A stretch of 64,000 bases of DNA from Saprospiraceae bacterium. GTDB lineage: Bacteria > Bacteroidota > Bacteroidia > Chitinophagales > Saprospiraceae. The stretch spans positions 1,460,001 through 1,524,000 of the forward strand of contig JADJLQ010000001.1 in NCBI GenBank assembly GCA_016709995.1, in the 5' to 3' direction. A program made the position numbers and the translations under genes. Numbering within the stretch: position 1 is the first letter of the stretch; the number at the start of each line of letters is the position of its first letter. Below, piece after piece: positions 9,822 to 18,388 of the stretch. Below the pieces are notes generated by a model. The model did not search any database and was not told the DNA's origin. It was given only the letters and a program-made list of their open reading frames with translations.

Positions 9822-10082
9822 ATGGCACATAAGAAAGGGGAAGGTAAAGTATTAAACGGAAGGGATAGCAATCCTAAATACCTGGGTGTTAAAAAATTTG
9901 GTGGTGAGGTGGTAAGAGCTGGCAATATCCTTGTAAGACAAAGAGGTACCCGATTCCATCCAGGGACTAATGTGGGTGTAGCTAAAGATTTCACTTTGCA
10001 TGCTTTGGTCGATGGTACTGTTCAATTCAAAAAAGGAAGACAAGACAGGACCTTCATCCATATTTTGACTGCTCAGGCTTAG
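9822..10082 (+). CDS. rpmA: 50S ribosomal protein L27
   Basis: Large-subunit protein whose N-terminal tail reaches the peptidyl transferase centre. The 86-residue protein begins MAHKKGEGKVLNGRDSNPKY, with no cleavable Firmicutes-type extension, followed by the conserved LGVKKFGGE and GNILVRQRGTRFHPG segments. Second gene of the rplU-rpmA operon; two candidate terminators lie downstream. Confidence 0.97.
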   Translation: MAHKKGEGKVLNGRDSNPKYLGVKKFGGEVVRAGNILVRQRGTRFHPGTNVGVAKDFTLHALVDGTVQFKKGRQDRTFIHILTAQA

Positions 10083-10114
10083 GCATTTCTCCACACAATA
10101 ATTTATTCTTTTTC

Positions 10115-10150
10115 AAGGCAATACATTCTTTGCCTTCAGTGTATTTTTTT
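10115..10150 (+). terminator. Candidate terminator after rpmA
   Basis: Arms AAGGCAA (10115-10121) and TTGCCTT (10130-10136) with an 8-base loop, then a run of seven T at 10144-10150. The T run is displaced seven bases from the stem, so efficiency is uncertain. Confidence 0.5.
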
Positions 10151-10344
10151 ATACCCAAATGGGTTGCGGCCTGTTTGTGATAAAGGTTTTATTGTGATCT
10201 TCCATTTGAATTTCTATGAACGATCTGACGATTGACTATAAATTAATTGTGATTTTTTTTTGATGAAAAAATTAATTCATCATTAATATCGGGACTAACC
10301 GTAACAAGAAATTAATTTTCAATTTCTTCATCTATCCGTAGTAT

Positions 10345-10371
10345 AAAAAATTCATTCCAAATGAATTTTTT
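10345..10371. terminator. Perfect 12-bp dyad, likely bidirectional terminator
   Basis: AAAAAATTCATT (10345-10356), loop CCA, AATGAATTTTTT (10360-10371). Both strands end the stem in a T run, and the dyad lies between convergent genes, so it can stop transcription from either side. The stem has only two G-C pairs. Confidence 0.5.
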
Positions 10372-10439
10372 GAATTATTACCCAAGTCTCAATTTGAAGG
10401 ATCCCAAAATACCTTCAAAATTGCAAGAAGTTAAATCTA

Positions 10440-10940
10440 CTATTTAGCTGGAGCGGGTCGCTTAGGAAGTACTAAACTATCCGCAGGGTACGTTGCCTTT
10501 ATATGATCTGATGCAGACTTTGCCCAGTCGGTAATCATTTTTTTCTGGTCTGCAGTGAGCCGGGCATCGCTGTGAGTCAAAGTATATGAGTATAATGGCA
10601 TTTCACCTTCTTCTATCATTTCGACGACTTCTTCCAATTTTTTGTTTTGCAGGGCAATTCGCCGGCTAGCCAAATTGGAAAAATTCAAATGCCGGGTACC
10701 TTCCTTGATGTGATCATCTAACCACCAAGCCAATGGCTGAAAATTAGAATACCACGGATATCTTGTATTGTTAGAATGGCAATCATCACAGGCTACCTCC
10801 ATTAGTTTGGTAAGGTCAGCAGACATAGGATATAATGTCTTTATATGATATTGTTGATCATTGCTATTGTTTTTCGCAGGCCTGAAAAATTGAATGACCA
10901 GCAAAATGGCCAATAAACCCAAAAGTATTTTCCTAATCAT
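10440..10940 (-). CDS. Haem-binding domain protein (CxxCH), membrane-anchored
   Basis: A 166-residue protein with an N-terminal membrane anchor (about 3-19) and a single c-type haem motif CDDCH (residues 51-55), followed by SNNTRYPWYSNFQPLAWW and WLDDHI. This fits the haem-binding family (Haem_bd) found in Bacteroidota, presumably in the periplasm. A reaction is not known; related proteins occur with cytochrome peroxidases and respiratory genes. Here it is the last gene of the pyrR-pyrB run, 33 bases after the FAD oxidoreductase. Start ATG 10940. Confidence 0.85.
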   Translation of the reverse strand: MIRKILLGLLAILLVIQFFRPAKNNSNDQQYHIKTLYPMSADLTKLMEVACDDCHSNNTRYPWYSNFQPLAWWLDDHIKEGTRHLNFSNLASRRIALQNKKLEEVVEMIEEGEMPLYSYTLTHSDARLTADQKKMITDWAKSASDHIKATYPADSLVLPKRPAPAK

Positions 10941-10973
10941 AGTTATTAAATTAAGTCCCTAATTTAGTCTAAT

Positions 10974-12008
10974 TTATTTAATTAATCTCTTCGCATCAAA
11001 TTCATTATCCATATCAGGCCCAAATAGGTGAGGTATAAATTTTTTTATTAAAAATGGAGCCAATGAGGACCCCTTCGTGCCTAAACCATTCAGTGCCCAC
11101 ATAGTATTAAATTCAGGGTGCAGGGCGATAAGAGGTCTGCGATCGGCAGTAGTCGGTCGGATACCTGCGTGATGAGCGTCAATGCGGAATGGTGTAATCA
11201 GAATTTCAGATAGTTTTTGTCTAAGTTCTGCCATGCCTTCTTCACTGGGATAGACGCTGTTATACTTCCATTCATAGGTCGCCCCTACCCATTGTTTGTT
11301 TTTATAGCCAGATACCACGAGATGGTGTTTAAAAGTCGCATTCAATTCTAATTCGGGTGTTTCAATCAAAAGTAACTGACCCTTGTTGCCTAGGATTGGC
11401 AAATTTTTGAAATATGGATTGTGAATCACTGCTGCCCCTTCGCAAAACACGATATGCTGAGCTATGATACCATGGTATTCCCATCCTTTCGATGTGTGGC
11501 GCAAATCTGTATAAATCATTTGTTCTTCGATAAGCTTGTCAGCAAGCTTCCATATCGAACGCAAAGAATGAAGCATGGTCTTGATATCAAGTCGATATCC
11601 TTTGATCTTATAGACTGATCTGATCGAAGCACTGAGGTAGTTTCGTTTTTCATCTGCCTGGCTGATCAAATCTTCATATTGATATCGAAGCGATTGACTC
11701 AATAGATCATTTTCCTCTTTGATCGAAGACAATCCCAGGAGTATATCATGTTCAAAAAGCACTTGGCAAGCAAGTTTGGATGTAATGTCTTCATATGTTT
11801 TGATAAAGATGGGTACCAGTTCGTCATACTTCCAGGATTTGACATACCTCCTGCCGGTGACTGGATTGATGATGCCTGCTGCCAGAAGCGAAGCTGCCCC
11901 TGGTAAATACTGATCTATAAGAACAAAGGATTTTTGCTGATCTTCTAACTCAGAGGCCAACAAACTACCTGCAAGCCCCTGCCCCACTATCAGCACATCC
12001 ACTTGCAA
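10974..12008 (-). CDS. FAD-dependent oxidoreductase, DAO (glycine/D-amino acid oxidase-like) family
   Basis: A 344-residue flavoenzyme. The N-terminal Rossmann motif VDVLIVGQGLAGSLLASEL (G-x-G-x-x-G about residues 9-14) binds FAD; AAGIINPVTGRRYVKSW and HHAGIRPTTADRRPLIALH near the C-terminus are typical of DAO-family proteins related to the C-terminal half of MnmC and to ThiO. Substrate unknown; no tRNA-methylase domain is attached, so it is not a full MnmC. The frame starts at a TTG (12008) two bases after the upstream stop; a GTG at 12002 is the alternative and no ATG precedes the FAD motif. Tight packing indicates cotranscription with the YjbR-like gene. Confidence 0.85.
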   Translation of the reverse strand: MQVDVLIVGQGLAGSLLASELEDQQKSFVLIDQYLPGAASLLAAGIINPVTGRRYVKSWKYDELVPIFIKTYEDITSKLACQVLFEHDILLGLSSIKEENDLLSQSLRYQYEDLISQADEKRNYLSASIRSVYKIKGYRLDIKTMLHSLRSIWKLADKLIEEQMIYTDLRHTSKGWEYHGIIAQHIVFCEGAAVIHNPYFKNLPILGNKGQLLLIETPELELNATFKHHLVVSGYKNKQWVGATYEWKYNSVYPSEEGMAELRQKLSEILITPFRIDAHHAGIRPTTADRRPLIALHPEFNTMWALNGLGTKGSSLAPFLIKKFIPHLFGPDMDNEFDAKRLIK

Positions 12009-12010
12009 TT

Positions 12011-12355
12011 TTAGGTTTGCTTTTTGGTTTTTTTAATTTGGAGTTTGACCAGGTCATAGGAGTTTAAAATCAACTCTTTGACCAGCGCTATTTTTAATGA
12101 GCCGTCAAGGTATACAGTAATCCAATGTTTTTTATTCATATGCCACCCGGGGATGATCTCTTCATGTTCATCTCGAAGGGTGATGGCATAATCCGGATCA
12201 CATTTTAAATTGACTCTTAATCTTTCTTCCACCAAATTAACCAATGCAAACATCTTATTATTGATCATAAATACCAACACTTCCGGACCAAATGGAAAAC
12301 GCTCTTCTACAAAAGGAAGCGCCAAGCAGTGTGATCTAAGTATCTCTAGGTTCAT
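12011..12355 (-). CDS. MmcQ/YjbR family protein
   Basis: A 114-residue protein of the YjbR/MmcQ fold (CyaY-like, sometimes called DNA-binding). It carries the family signs: an N-terminal helix (LEILRSHCLALP), then EERFPFGPEVLVFMINNKMFALV, LRVNLKCDPDYAITLRDEH and the HMNKKHWITVYLDG strand-turn. I chose ATG at 12355, which overlaps the thioredoxin stop as TGATG; the codon before it is a TTG. Function is not established; the tight junctions show it belongs to the operon. Confidence 0.85.
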   Translation of the reverse strand: MNLEILRSHCLALPFVEERFPFGPEVLVFMINNKMFALVNLVEERLRVNLKCDPDYAITLRDEHEEIIPGWHMNKKHWITVYLDGSLKIALVKELILNSYDLVKLQIKKTKKQT

Positions 12356-13197
12356 CAATAAATAGCCATATCAAAATACTTCCTCTGTGATTTTGTAACA
12401 GCATGATTTTTTCCAAAAATATGGAATAAAGCTATGCCTGTTTTACGCGCGATCTCCTCTTTATAGGATTTATCGATGTGCATAGACTGAATGATTTTAT
12501 CTACTGCAGCATCTTGCCTGCTAAAATCAAGATCTTCCCTGGCCTGATTCAAGAGCTGGCCCACTTTGGATTGATCAAACTCCGTATTAAAAAAGGACGA
12601 AAGTGTACGTATATCATGAACCAAATCAAAATAAGGGTTTCCTTCTTTAATATGATTGGTCAGTAACTCAGCTTCTCCCGGGTCTGAAAACACCAAATGG
12701 CTGGCACGATACACTTTAGCTTTATCTGAATCCGGATTCTGAATAAGATAATCTTCGAGATACATTAAAAACTCAGGATCAGGCACTTGGATGATCTGAG
12801 GCAGGATCTCATCAGGATCAGGTAGTTTTTCATCCGCAGCCTGATCAGCTTGTTCTACCCCATCCGTCACTTGATCACCTGCAGCAGGCAAATTTTCAAG
12901 CAACCATTTTTGTATCTGAGGTTTAGGTAATGCACCTACGAACTCAGCAATGATCTTCCCCTGGAAAATCATTTTTACAGCCGGAATGCTCATGATGTTT
13001 AGTGCCTCTGCTATATCCTGATGTTTATCGGTATTTAATTTAGCCAGCTCCCACAATCCATTGGCCTCGGCAGCCAGGGCTTCAATGACTGGCCCTAGCG
13101 CCCGACAAGGGCCACACCAGGGTGCCCAGAAGTCGACGACGACTGGCACCTCAAAGCTTCTGTCTACTACTTCCTTTTGAAAATCTGTTACTTCCAT
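12355..13197 (-). CDS. Thioredoxin-domain protein with TPR-like tail (YbbN/CnoX-like)
   Basis: A 280-residue protein with an N-terminal thioredoxin domain (about 1-105) including the redox motif WCGPC (residues 27-31), the cis-proline region MSIPAVKMI, and a C-terminal helical half (about 130-280) with repeat-like helices ending in KTGIALFHIFGKNHAVTKSQ. This layout is that of YbbN/CnoX co-chaperones; unlike E. coli CnoX, which has a non-reducing SxxC site, both cysteines are present here, so it may be redox active. There is no signal peptide, so it is cytoplasmic. It follows pyrB by 18 bases. Confidence 0.9.
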   Translation of the reverse strand: MEVTDFQKEVVDRSFEVPVVVDFWAPWCGPCRALGPVIEALAAEANGLWELAKLNTDKHQDIAEALNIMSIPAVKMIFQGKIIAEFVGALPKPQIQKWLLENLPAAGDQVTDGVEQADQAADEKLPDPDEILPQIIQVPDPEFLMYLEDYLIQNPDSDKAKVYRASHLVFSDPGEAELLTNHIKEGNPYFDLVHDIRTLSSFFNTEFDQSKVGQLLNQAREDLDFSRQDAAVDKIIQSMHIDKSYKEEIARKTGIALFHIFGKNHAVTKSQRKYFDMAIY

Positions 13198-13215
13198 GCT
13201 TATATTCTTATACGA

Positions 13216-14148
13216 TTAATTTCTATTGGCCAGTAAATAGAGTACCGCCATTCTGATCGCTACTCCATTTTCTACTTGTTCTAATATAATACTTTGCTTC
13301 GAATCAGCTGCATCAGAAGACAATTCTACTCCTCTGTTGATAGGCCCGGGATGCATAATAGTGATCGGTTTTTCAATCCTATTCAGCATGGCCGCATTGA
13401 TGCCATAATATTGTGCATATTCACGCAAACTTGGTAAATAAGGAATCTCCTGGCGCTCCAGCTGAATCCGCAATACATTGGCCGCATCACACCATCGGAG
13501 ACACGCTTCAACATCGTGACTTACTTCCACTCCCAATGAGGCTATATGTTTTGGTATCAAAGTAGGTGGTCCACAGACTCTCACTTTGGCTCCAAGTTTA
13601 TTCAAACAAAATATATTACTCAAAGCGACCCTTGAATGGAGTATATCTCCTACAATAACTATTTTTTTACCTTTCAATGAGCCAAGTTTGCTTTTAAGCG
13701 AGTAAGCATCCAGTAATGCCTGTGTCGGATGTTCGTGGGTGCCATCTCCTGCATTGATGATGTTGGCCTTTACTCTTTTGGATAGATATATTGGGACTCC
13801 GGCCGCAGGGTGTCTGATGACGACCATATCCACTTTCATGGACAGAATATTATTGACAGTATCGAGCAGGGTCTCCCCTTTGCTTACAGATGAAGAGGAA
13901 GAAGAAAAATTGATCACATCTGCTGAAAGCCTTTTCTCCGCCAACTCAAAGGATATACGCGTACGGGTTGAGTTTTCAAAAAATATATTGGCGATGGTGA
14001 CATCCCGTAAGGTTGGTACCCTTTTAATCGGCCTGTTGATGACATCCTTAAATTCGTCAGCAGTATCAAAAATCAATTCAATATCGGCAGTCGATATATA
14101 CTTGATACCCAACAGGTGTCTTGTAGTCAACTGCGCTTTATCACTCAT
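13216..14148 (-). CDS. pyrB: Aspartate carbamoyltransferase catalytic subunit
   Basis: Condenses carbamoyl phosphate with aspartate, the committed step of pyrimidine synthesis. The 310-residue chain shows the carbamoyl-phosphate loop ENSTRTRISFE (about 58-68), the 80s-loop region SSSVSKGETLLDT, HPTQALLDAYSL, and HPGPINRGVEL near the C-terminus. I start at ATG 14148 (MSDKAQLTTRHLLGI); the open frame extends two codons to a TTG inside the pyrR stop. It sits two bases after pyrR, as in PyrR-regulated operons. No regulatory pyrI follows. Confidence 0.96.
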   Translation of the reverse strand: MSDKAQLTTRHLLGIKYISTADIELIFDTADEFKDVINRPIKRVPTLRDVTIANIFFENSTRTRISFELAEKRLSADVINFSSSSSSVSKGETLLDTVNNILSMKVDMVVIRHPAAGVPIYLSKRVKANIINAGDGTHEHPTQALLDAYSLKSKLGSLKGKKIVIVGDILHSRVALSNIFCLNKLGAKVRVCGPPTLIPKHIASLGVEVSHDVEACLRWCDAANVLRIQLERQEIPYLPSLREYAQYYGINAAMLNRIEKPITIMHPGPINRGVELSSDAADSKQSIILEQVENGVAIRMAVLYLLANRN

Positions 14149-14150
14149 GA

Positions 14151-14702
14151 TCAATCAACCAATTTTTTTTTATACAATCTCACTTCGCTTTTCTCAGGAT
14201 TCAAATCCCAATCTACCACCACGTGGGCTTCATCTACTGCATCAACCGTATAACCAACATAGTCTGGACTGATGGGTACTTCACGATTAAATCTGCGATC
14301 AATGAGTACGAGGAGTTCTACATTGCTCGGTCTGCCAAAATGATTTAAAGCAGTGAGTGCAGCCTGAATCGTACGACCTGTATACAGTACATCGTCTATC
14401 AAGATGACCCTTTTATCTTCCACTACAAAATCCATCTCTGTCTCATTGGCTTTCAGCGCTTTACGTAGCCTAAAATCATCGCGATAAAATGTAATATCCA
14501 ATTTACCATATTTGGCTTGATGTCTTGGTAACAGTTCCGTGATCAGCGTAAAGATCCTGTCAGATAGCTCCACTCCCCTGGGTTGAATGCCGATGATGCA
14601 GGTATCCTTAAAATCATCATAGTTTTCGATCAGCCTATACACCAATCGTCGTAAAGTCAGGGTAAAGCGGGGATGTTTGAGTATGATTCGGCCTCGATCC
14701 AT
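14151..14702 (-). CDS. pyrR: Bifunctional pyr operon regulator / uracil phosphoribosyltransferase PyrR
   Basis: A 183-residue type I phosphoribosyltransferase. The PRPP loop VILIDDVLYTGRTIQAAL lies about residues 98-115, preceded by the flexible loop region and the CIIGIQPRGVEL segment. In Firmicutes PyrR binds pyr mRNA to cause attenuation; here the 24 bases between the preceding gene and the start leave no room for a long leader attenuator, so regulation may differ. The start ATG 14702 has a TATTTTTG box 11 bases upstream. It heads a run of six tightly spaced genes reaching the haem-binding protein. Confidence 0.93.
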   Translation of the reverse strand: MDRGRIILKHPRFTLTLRRLVYRLIENYDDFKDTCIIGIQPRGVELSDRIFTLITELLPRHQAKYGKLDITFYRDDFRLRKALKANETEMDFVVEDKRVILIDDVLYTGRTIQAALTALNHFGRPSNVELLVLIDRRFNREVPISPDYVGYTVDAVDEAHVVVDWDLNPEKSEVRLYKKKLVD

Positions 14703-14713
14703 GATTCTAAGGT

Positions 14714-14721
14714 CAAAAATA
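14714..14721 (-). promoter_or_regulatory. Minus-7 box before pyrR
   Basis: The minus strand reads TATTTTTG, a TAnnTTTG match, 11 bases upstream of the pyrR ATG and just past the preceding gene, so the pyr operon probably has its own promoter with a very short leader. Confidence 0.4.
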
Positions 14722-14726
14722 CTTAA

Positions 14727-17700
14727 TTAATTGATGGTTCTTACTGATTTGGAGATTGCATTTCTTACTTGTAATTGAGTTGATCGGGCTGATAAAGAAA
14801 TTCCAGCTCTGGACTGACTCTTATACGAAGTACCGGAATAAAATTCAATTTTCCGGGAAAGACCATGTTGGAAGGTCATGATTCCTGAATATTCATTGTC
14901 ATTTGGGTAGAAAAGGGTGGTCTTATGAGTGGTTTTATGGACAGCCAATGAGTCGAGATTAATCATTTGTAAAAATATATTTTCCCCAGAAGGATTATGA
15001 ATGGACACCAAAGATTTGGCATCTCCAGAGATGAAATAACCACTTAGCTGAAATGAAACCGGTATAAAATCTCCATGCTTGTCATTTAATAAAACCAATC
15101 CTTGCATTGCGTCCGCTCTACCCTGGATGAGTTCAATACCGTAGTCGTTGCCACTGATGACAAGATCCAGGTATTCGTCATCATTCAAATCCAGTGCTTG
15201 CATGCCATATAAAGGTGCCATTTGTGCTTCACGGGGAAGGTTTTCGATCAAAAAATGGCCTTTACCATCATTTCTTGCCAGCACAGAATTAAAATTATTT
15301 GCTTTTAAAATCAGCGCTCCCTCTAATTCTTTCTTTGAAAATACCTGGTCTACCGTAGCCAGTCCATAAGAAGTATAAGTCTGAAATTTTCTCCTAATCG
15401 TGAGTAATTGTTTGATCATTTCATCCCTGCCATGGTAAAAATATTCTCTTTTGATGCCGTTAGTATCTCTCCAATAGCAAGAAATAAAAGGATCCAGGCT
15501 ACCATTTTGATCAAAGTCTTTGGCATAAATCGTGATCGGCTCCTTCGAATTACATTTGAAGTAAGTGTTCTGGCCATAATTGCCCACGATATAATCTATG
15601 TCTCCATCATTATCAATATCACCTGAGGTCAGGCTCGTCCACCAACCAGGATTGGAGTCCAATACAGGATCCATGACTTTTTGAAATTCGGTACCGGTGT
15701 TTTTTAAAACTGTAATGGGCCCCCACTCCACGGCCAGGATGAGATCGGGCAAGCCGTCGTTGTCAAAATCCGAAAACAACCCATCACAAATCATTCCCGG
15801 CTCCGGCAATTTCCATTCTCCAGTAGCATTTTTAAATTTAATATGTCCTTTAGTAGATTCGTTGAGCAAAATAAAAGATTTATCCGCTTTGGGGTAAGTC
15901 CCGGGCAATACGTAGCCACCGATAAAAATATCCAGATCTCCATCAAGGTCTATGTCTGCAACTCTAAGCGTGGAAGCACAGGTATTGGCACTAGCCGGTA
16001 TAGCAGAGGTATCTCGCTCAAAGTGACCATGCCCGTCGTTTTTGTAAAATCGAACCACATAAGCCGATTTGCCAGCCGTCAGATTTTCATAAGATCCACC
16101 TGCGATCATAAGGTCGAGATCACCATCTCCATCAGCATCAAAGGTCGCCATAGCAGCATCTTCGATCTGGAGTTCGTCCGGGCTTTTGAGGTCGACATAC
16201 TGTGAATCAAATATTCCCAGTTTATTTTGAAAATACATGGATGCCTGGTGGTGCGCACTACCTCCTATGATGATATCTTCCAGTCCATCTCCATTCAGAT
16301 CCCCCGTACACATTGGTACTCCTTGCTGGGACATTTTATGCGGCAATGTTTTTTGAATATTGAAATCGATAAAATCTTTTTCCTGGTGTACATAATTCAA
16401 GCCAATCGATGAGGGGCTAATCGACTGAAATACCTTACCATTATAATCCTGCGCTGCATTTTGAATTTCTTGCTGCCGGCTCAGCGGAGACAAGATGATT
16501 GGCGTTGAAAGAGAAGGAGTCCGGTAGACATTGATAGTCCCCTCCGGCCAATACACTTTTACTGAATCAATGATCCGCCCATCCTTTAAACCAAACTGCA
16601 ATCGATTGGAAGATTGGGACAGATATCCTCTTCCACTTAGGATATACCTTGTTTGAATAGAAGGTCCTTCAAAAACCTGAACTTTTGCACCAAAAGCATC
16701 TGAATTAAATGGGCCTCCTTTCAATTGAATAGTCACAAAATGTAAACTGTCCTTTTTACTTGTATGTTCTTTGGTATTATTCTTAAACAAAAATGGCACA
16801 TCATCAATATTTTGCACGACCAGGTCTAAGTCGCCATCATTGTCCAGATCACCGTATGCTGCTCCATTGGAAAAAGATTTGATATGCACCCCAGTTGGCT
16901 CAGAGACATCAGAAAAAGTGAGATCCCGGTTATTGTGAAACAAAAAATTGGACACTTTGACCTGTGGGATGACCGCTTGAAGATCCATATCACTCAATAA
17001 ATTGTCAGCCATGGCCCGATATTCGCCGAAATCATGATCCGTCACATCCTTGGGAAAACCGTTCGTCACATATAAGTCTTCGTAGCCGTCCAGATCAAAG
17101 TCTGCAAATAAAGGAGCCCAACTCCATTCGGTCTCATGCACCCCACTGAGGAAACTTATTTCGTCATACACAGGAAGATGGTTGGTAGCATTCAACCCTT
17201 CATTGAGTTGAAGGGTATTACGCGTGTACTGGTACTGGTATCCATACTCCTTTATATATAAGTAGGAAGCATAGTTGCCTGGCCCAATTAAGGTCTTTTT
17301 TCTAAGATTGGTGAAAGGCAACATCTCCACAGTCATCAACTCCATCTGGCCATCATTATTGATATCTCCAAGATCACTCCCCATAGCAGAGGAAGACTGA
17401 TGTCTGAATATATTACCCACTTTGTTGGTGAAAGTACCATCTTGATTATTGATATAAATGAGGTCATCACTGAGGTAATCATTGGCCACATAGATATCCT
17501 GCCAACCATCTTCATTAAAATCATTGATCAGGGTACTATGACTATATCCGTGAAAAGACATTCCAGCTGCAGAGGATATATCTACAAAGTAAGGGTGTTG
17601 GTGGATAGAGTCCCAATCGTTGCGATACAATTTGTCACAGTTCATATCACAATCGTCATTTAAGTCTTTCACAAAAACACCAGGCACTTTACGGTCAATA

Positions 17701-18278
17701 AAATTGGTGCCAATAAATAAATCCAGATCTCCATCTCTGTCAAAATCGAAAAACTGAGCATGAGATGAATGGGAGGTATCATCCACACCATAGGCCTCAG
17801 CGGACTCCAAAAACTTAGGAATTCCGTTTTCATTGCCTTGATTGATAAACAACAGGTTTCTTCTTAGCGAGGCATTTTTTATCAAAGTATTGCAGACATA
17901 GATATCTTTTTTTCCGTCCCCGTTGAGGTCGATGATATTTACTCCTGAAGACCATTGTCCAGGATATTTTTGGGTGCCTGATTCTGCAGTAATATCTTTA
18001 AATTTCAGACCTCCCAGGTTTAAGTAACATTTGTTTTCCACCTGGTTGCCAGTAAAATACAAATCTTCCAGTCCGTCCCCGTTGAGATCACCGATGGCTA
18101 CCCCTGCTCCATTATAGATAAATTCCGTATTCAGTATATTAAATGAATCATATTCTGTGACATTATTAGCAAATGAAATACCTGAAAATGAAGGATTTAT
18201 ATTCGTAAACAAAGGGTCATCCTTACTGCATGACACAAGCACCATCATCACTAAAGAAAGGATATAAAAAAGTTTCAT
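14727..18278 (-). CDS. VCBS/FG-GAP repeat lipoprotein with ASPIC/UnbV domain
   Basis: A very large (1183-residue) surface lipoprotein. Signal peptide with lipobox VSC (Cys17) followed by SKDD, a sequence compatible with surface export. Two beta-propeller blocks of FG-GAP/VCBS repeats (about 50-500 and 640-1090), each repeat with a calcium-type loop such as DLNGDGLEDLYFTGN, DFDRDGDLDLFIG or DIDLDGDLDIFIGG, flank an ASPIC/UnbV domain (about 515-600, GGPFNSDAFGAKV through DSVKVYWPEG). Such CRTAC1-like proteins are frequent next to SusC/SusD pairs, where they may bind ligand at the cell surface; the ligand is unknown. It lies 110 bases downstream of SusD, behind a strong terminator. The start at ATG 18278 is fixed by the signal peptide. 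Confidence 0.9.
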   Translation of the reverse strand: MKLFYILSLVMMVLVSCSKDDPLFTNINPSFSGISFANNVTEYDSFNILNTEFIYNGAGVAIGDLNGDGLEDLYFTGNQVENKCYLNLGGLKFKDITAESGTQKYPGQWSSGVNIIDLNGDGKKDIYVCNTLIKNASLRRNLLFINQGNENGIPKFLESAEAYGVDDTSHSSHAQFFDFDRDGDLDLFIGTNFIDRKVPGVFVKDLNDDCDMNCDKLYRNDWDSIHQHPYFVDISSAAGMSFHGYSHSTLINDFNEDGWQDIYVANDYLSDDLIYINNQDGTFTNKVGNIFRHQSSSAMGSDLGDINNDGQMELMTVEMLPFTNLRKKTLIGPGNYASYLYIKEYGYQYQYTRNTLQLNEGLNATNHLPVYDEISFLSGVHETEWSWAPLFADFDLDGYEDLYVTNGFPKDVTDHDFGEYRAMADNLLSDMDLQAVIPQVKVSNFLFHNNRDLTFSDVSEPTGVHIKSFSNGAAYGDLDNDGDLDLVVQNIDDVPFLFKNNTKEHTSKKDSLHFVTIQLKGGPFNSDAFGAKVQVFEGPSIQTRYILSGRGYLSQSSNRLQFGLKDGRIIDSVKVYWPEGTINVYRTPSLSTPIILSPLSRQQEIQNAAQDYNGKVFQSISPSSIGLNYVHQEKDFIDFNIQKTLPHKMSQQGVPMCTGDLNGDGLEDIIIGGSAHHQASMYFQNKLGIFDSQYVDLKSPDELQIEDAAMATFDADGDGDLDLMIAGGSYENLTAGKSAYVVRFYKNDGHGHFERDTSAIPASANTCASTLRVADIDLDGDLDIFIGGYVLPGTYPKADKSFILLNESTKGHIKFKNATGEWKLPEPGMICDGLFSDFDNDGLPDLILAVEWGPITVLKNTGTEFQKVMDPVLDSNPGWWTSLTSGDIDNDGDIDYIVGNYGQNTYFKCNSKEPITIYAKDFDQNGSLDPFISCYWRDTNGIKREYFYHGRDEMIKQLLTIRRKFQTYTSYGLATVDQVFSKKELEGALILKANNFNSVLARNDGKGHFLIENLPREAQMAPLYGMQALDLNDDEYLDLVISGNDYGIELIQGRADAMQGLVLLNDKHGDFIPVSFQLSGYFISGDAKSLVSIHNPSGENIFLQMINLDSLAVHKTTHKTTLFYPNDNEYSGIMTFQHGLSRKIEFYSGTSYKSQSRAGISLSARSTQLQVRNAISKSVRTIN

Positions 18279-18318
18279 AATTAAAGTATAAAGCTAATAC
18301 CCCTCCTAGTAATACCCT

Positions 18319-18353
18319 AAAAAAAAATCCACTGAAGAAAAGTCTTCAGTGGA
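18319..18353 (-). terminator. Strong rho-independent terminator after susD
   Basis: On the minus strand: stem TCCACTGAAGA/TCTTCAGTGGA (11 bp, arms at 18343-18353 and 18328-18338), 4-base loop, then a run of nine T (18319-18327). It stands 36 bases after the SusD stop and before the VCBS/ASPIC gene, so that gene depends on read-through or its own promoter. Confidence 0.85.
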
Positions 18354-18388
18354 CTAAACAAAATTGTATGATTAAAAGCCTTATTTAA

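Larger units (their letters stand above)
10083..10439. other. 357-base intergenic region with two hairpins
   Basis: Lies between the convergent 3' ends of rpmA and the haem-binding gene. It contains a small hairpin close to rpmA, very AT-rich sequence with several ATTAATT runs, and a perfect 12-bp dyad at 10345-10371. I see no coding potential or structured RNA that I can name. Confidence 0.6.
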
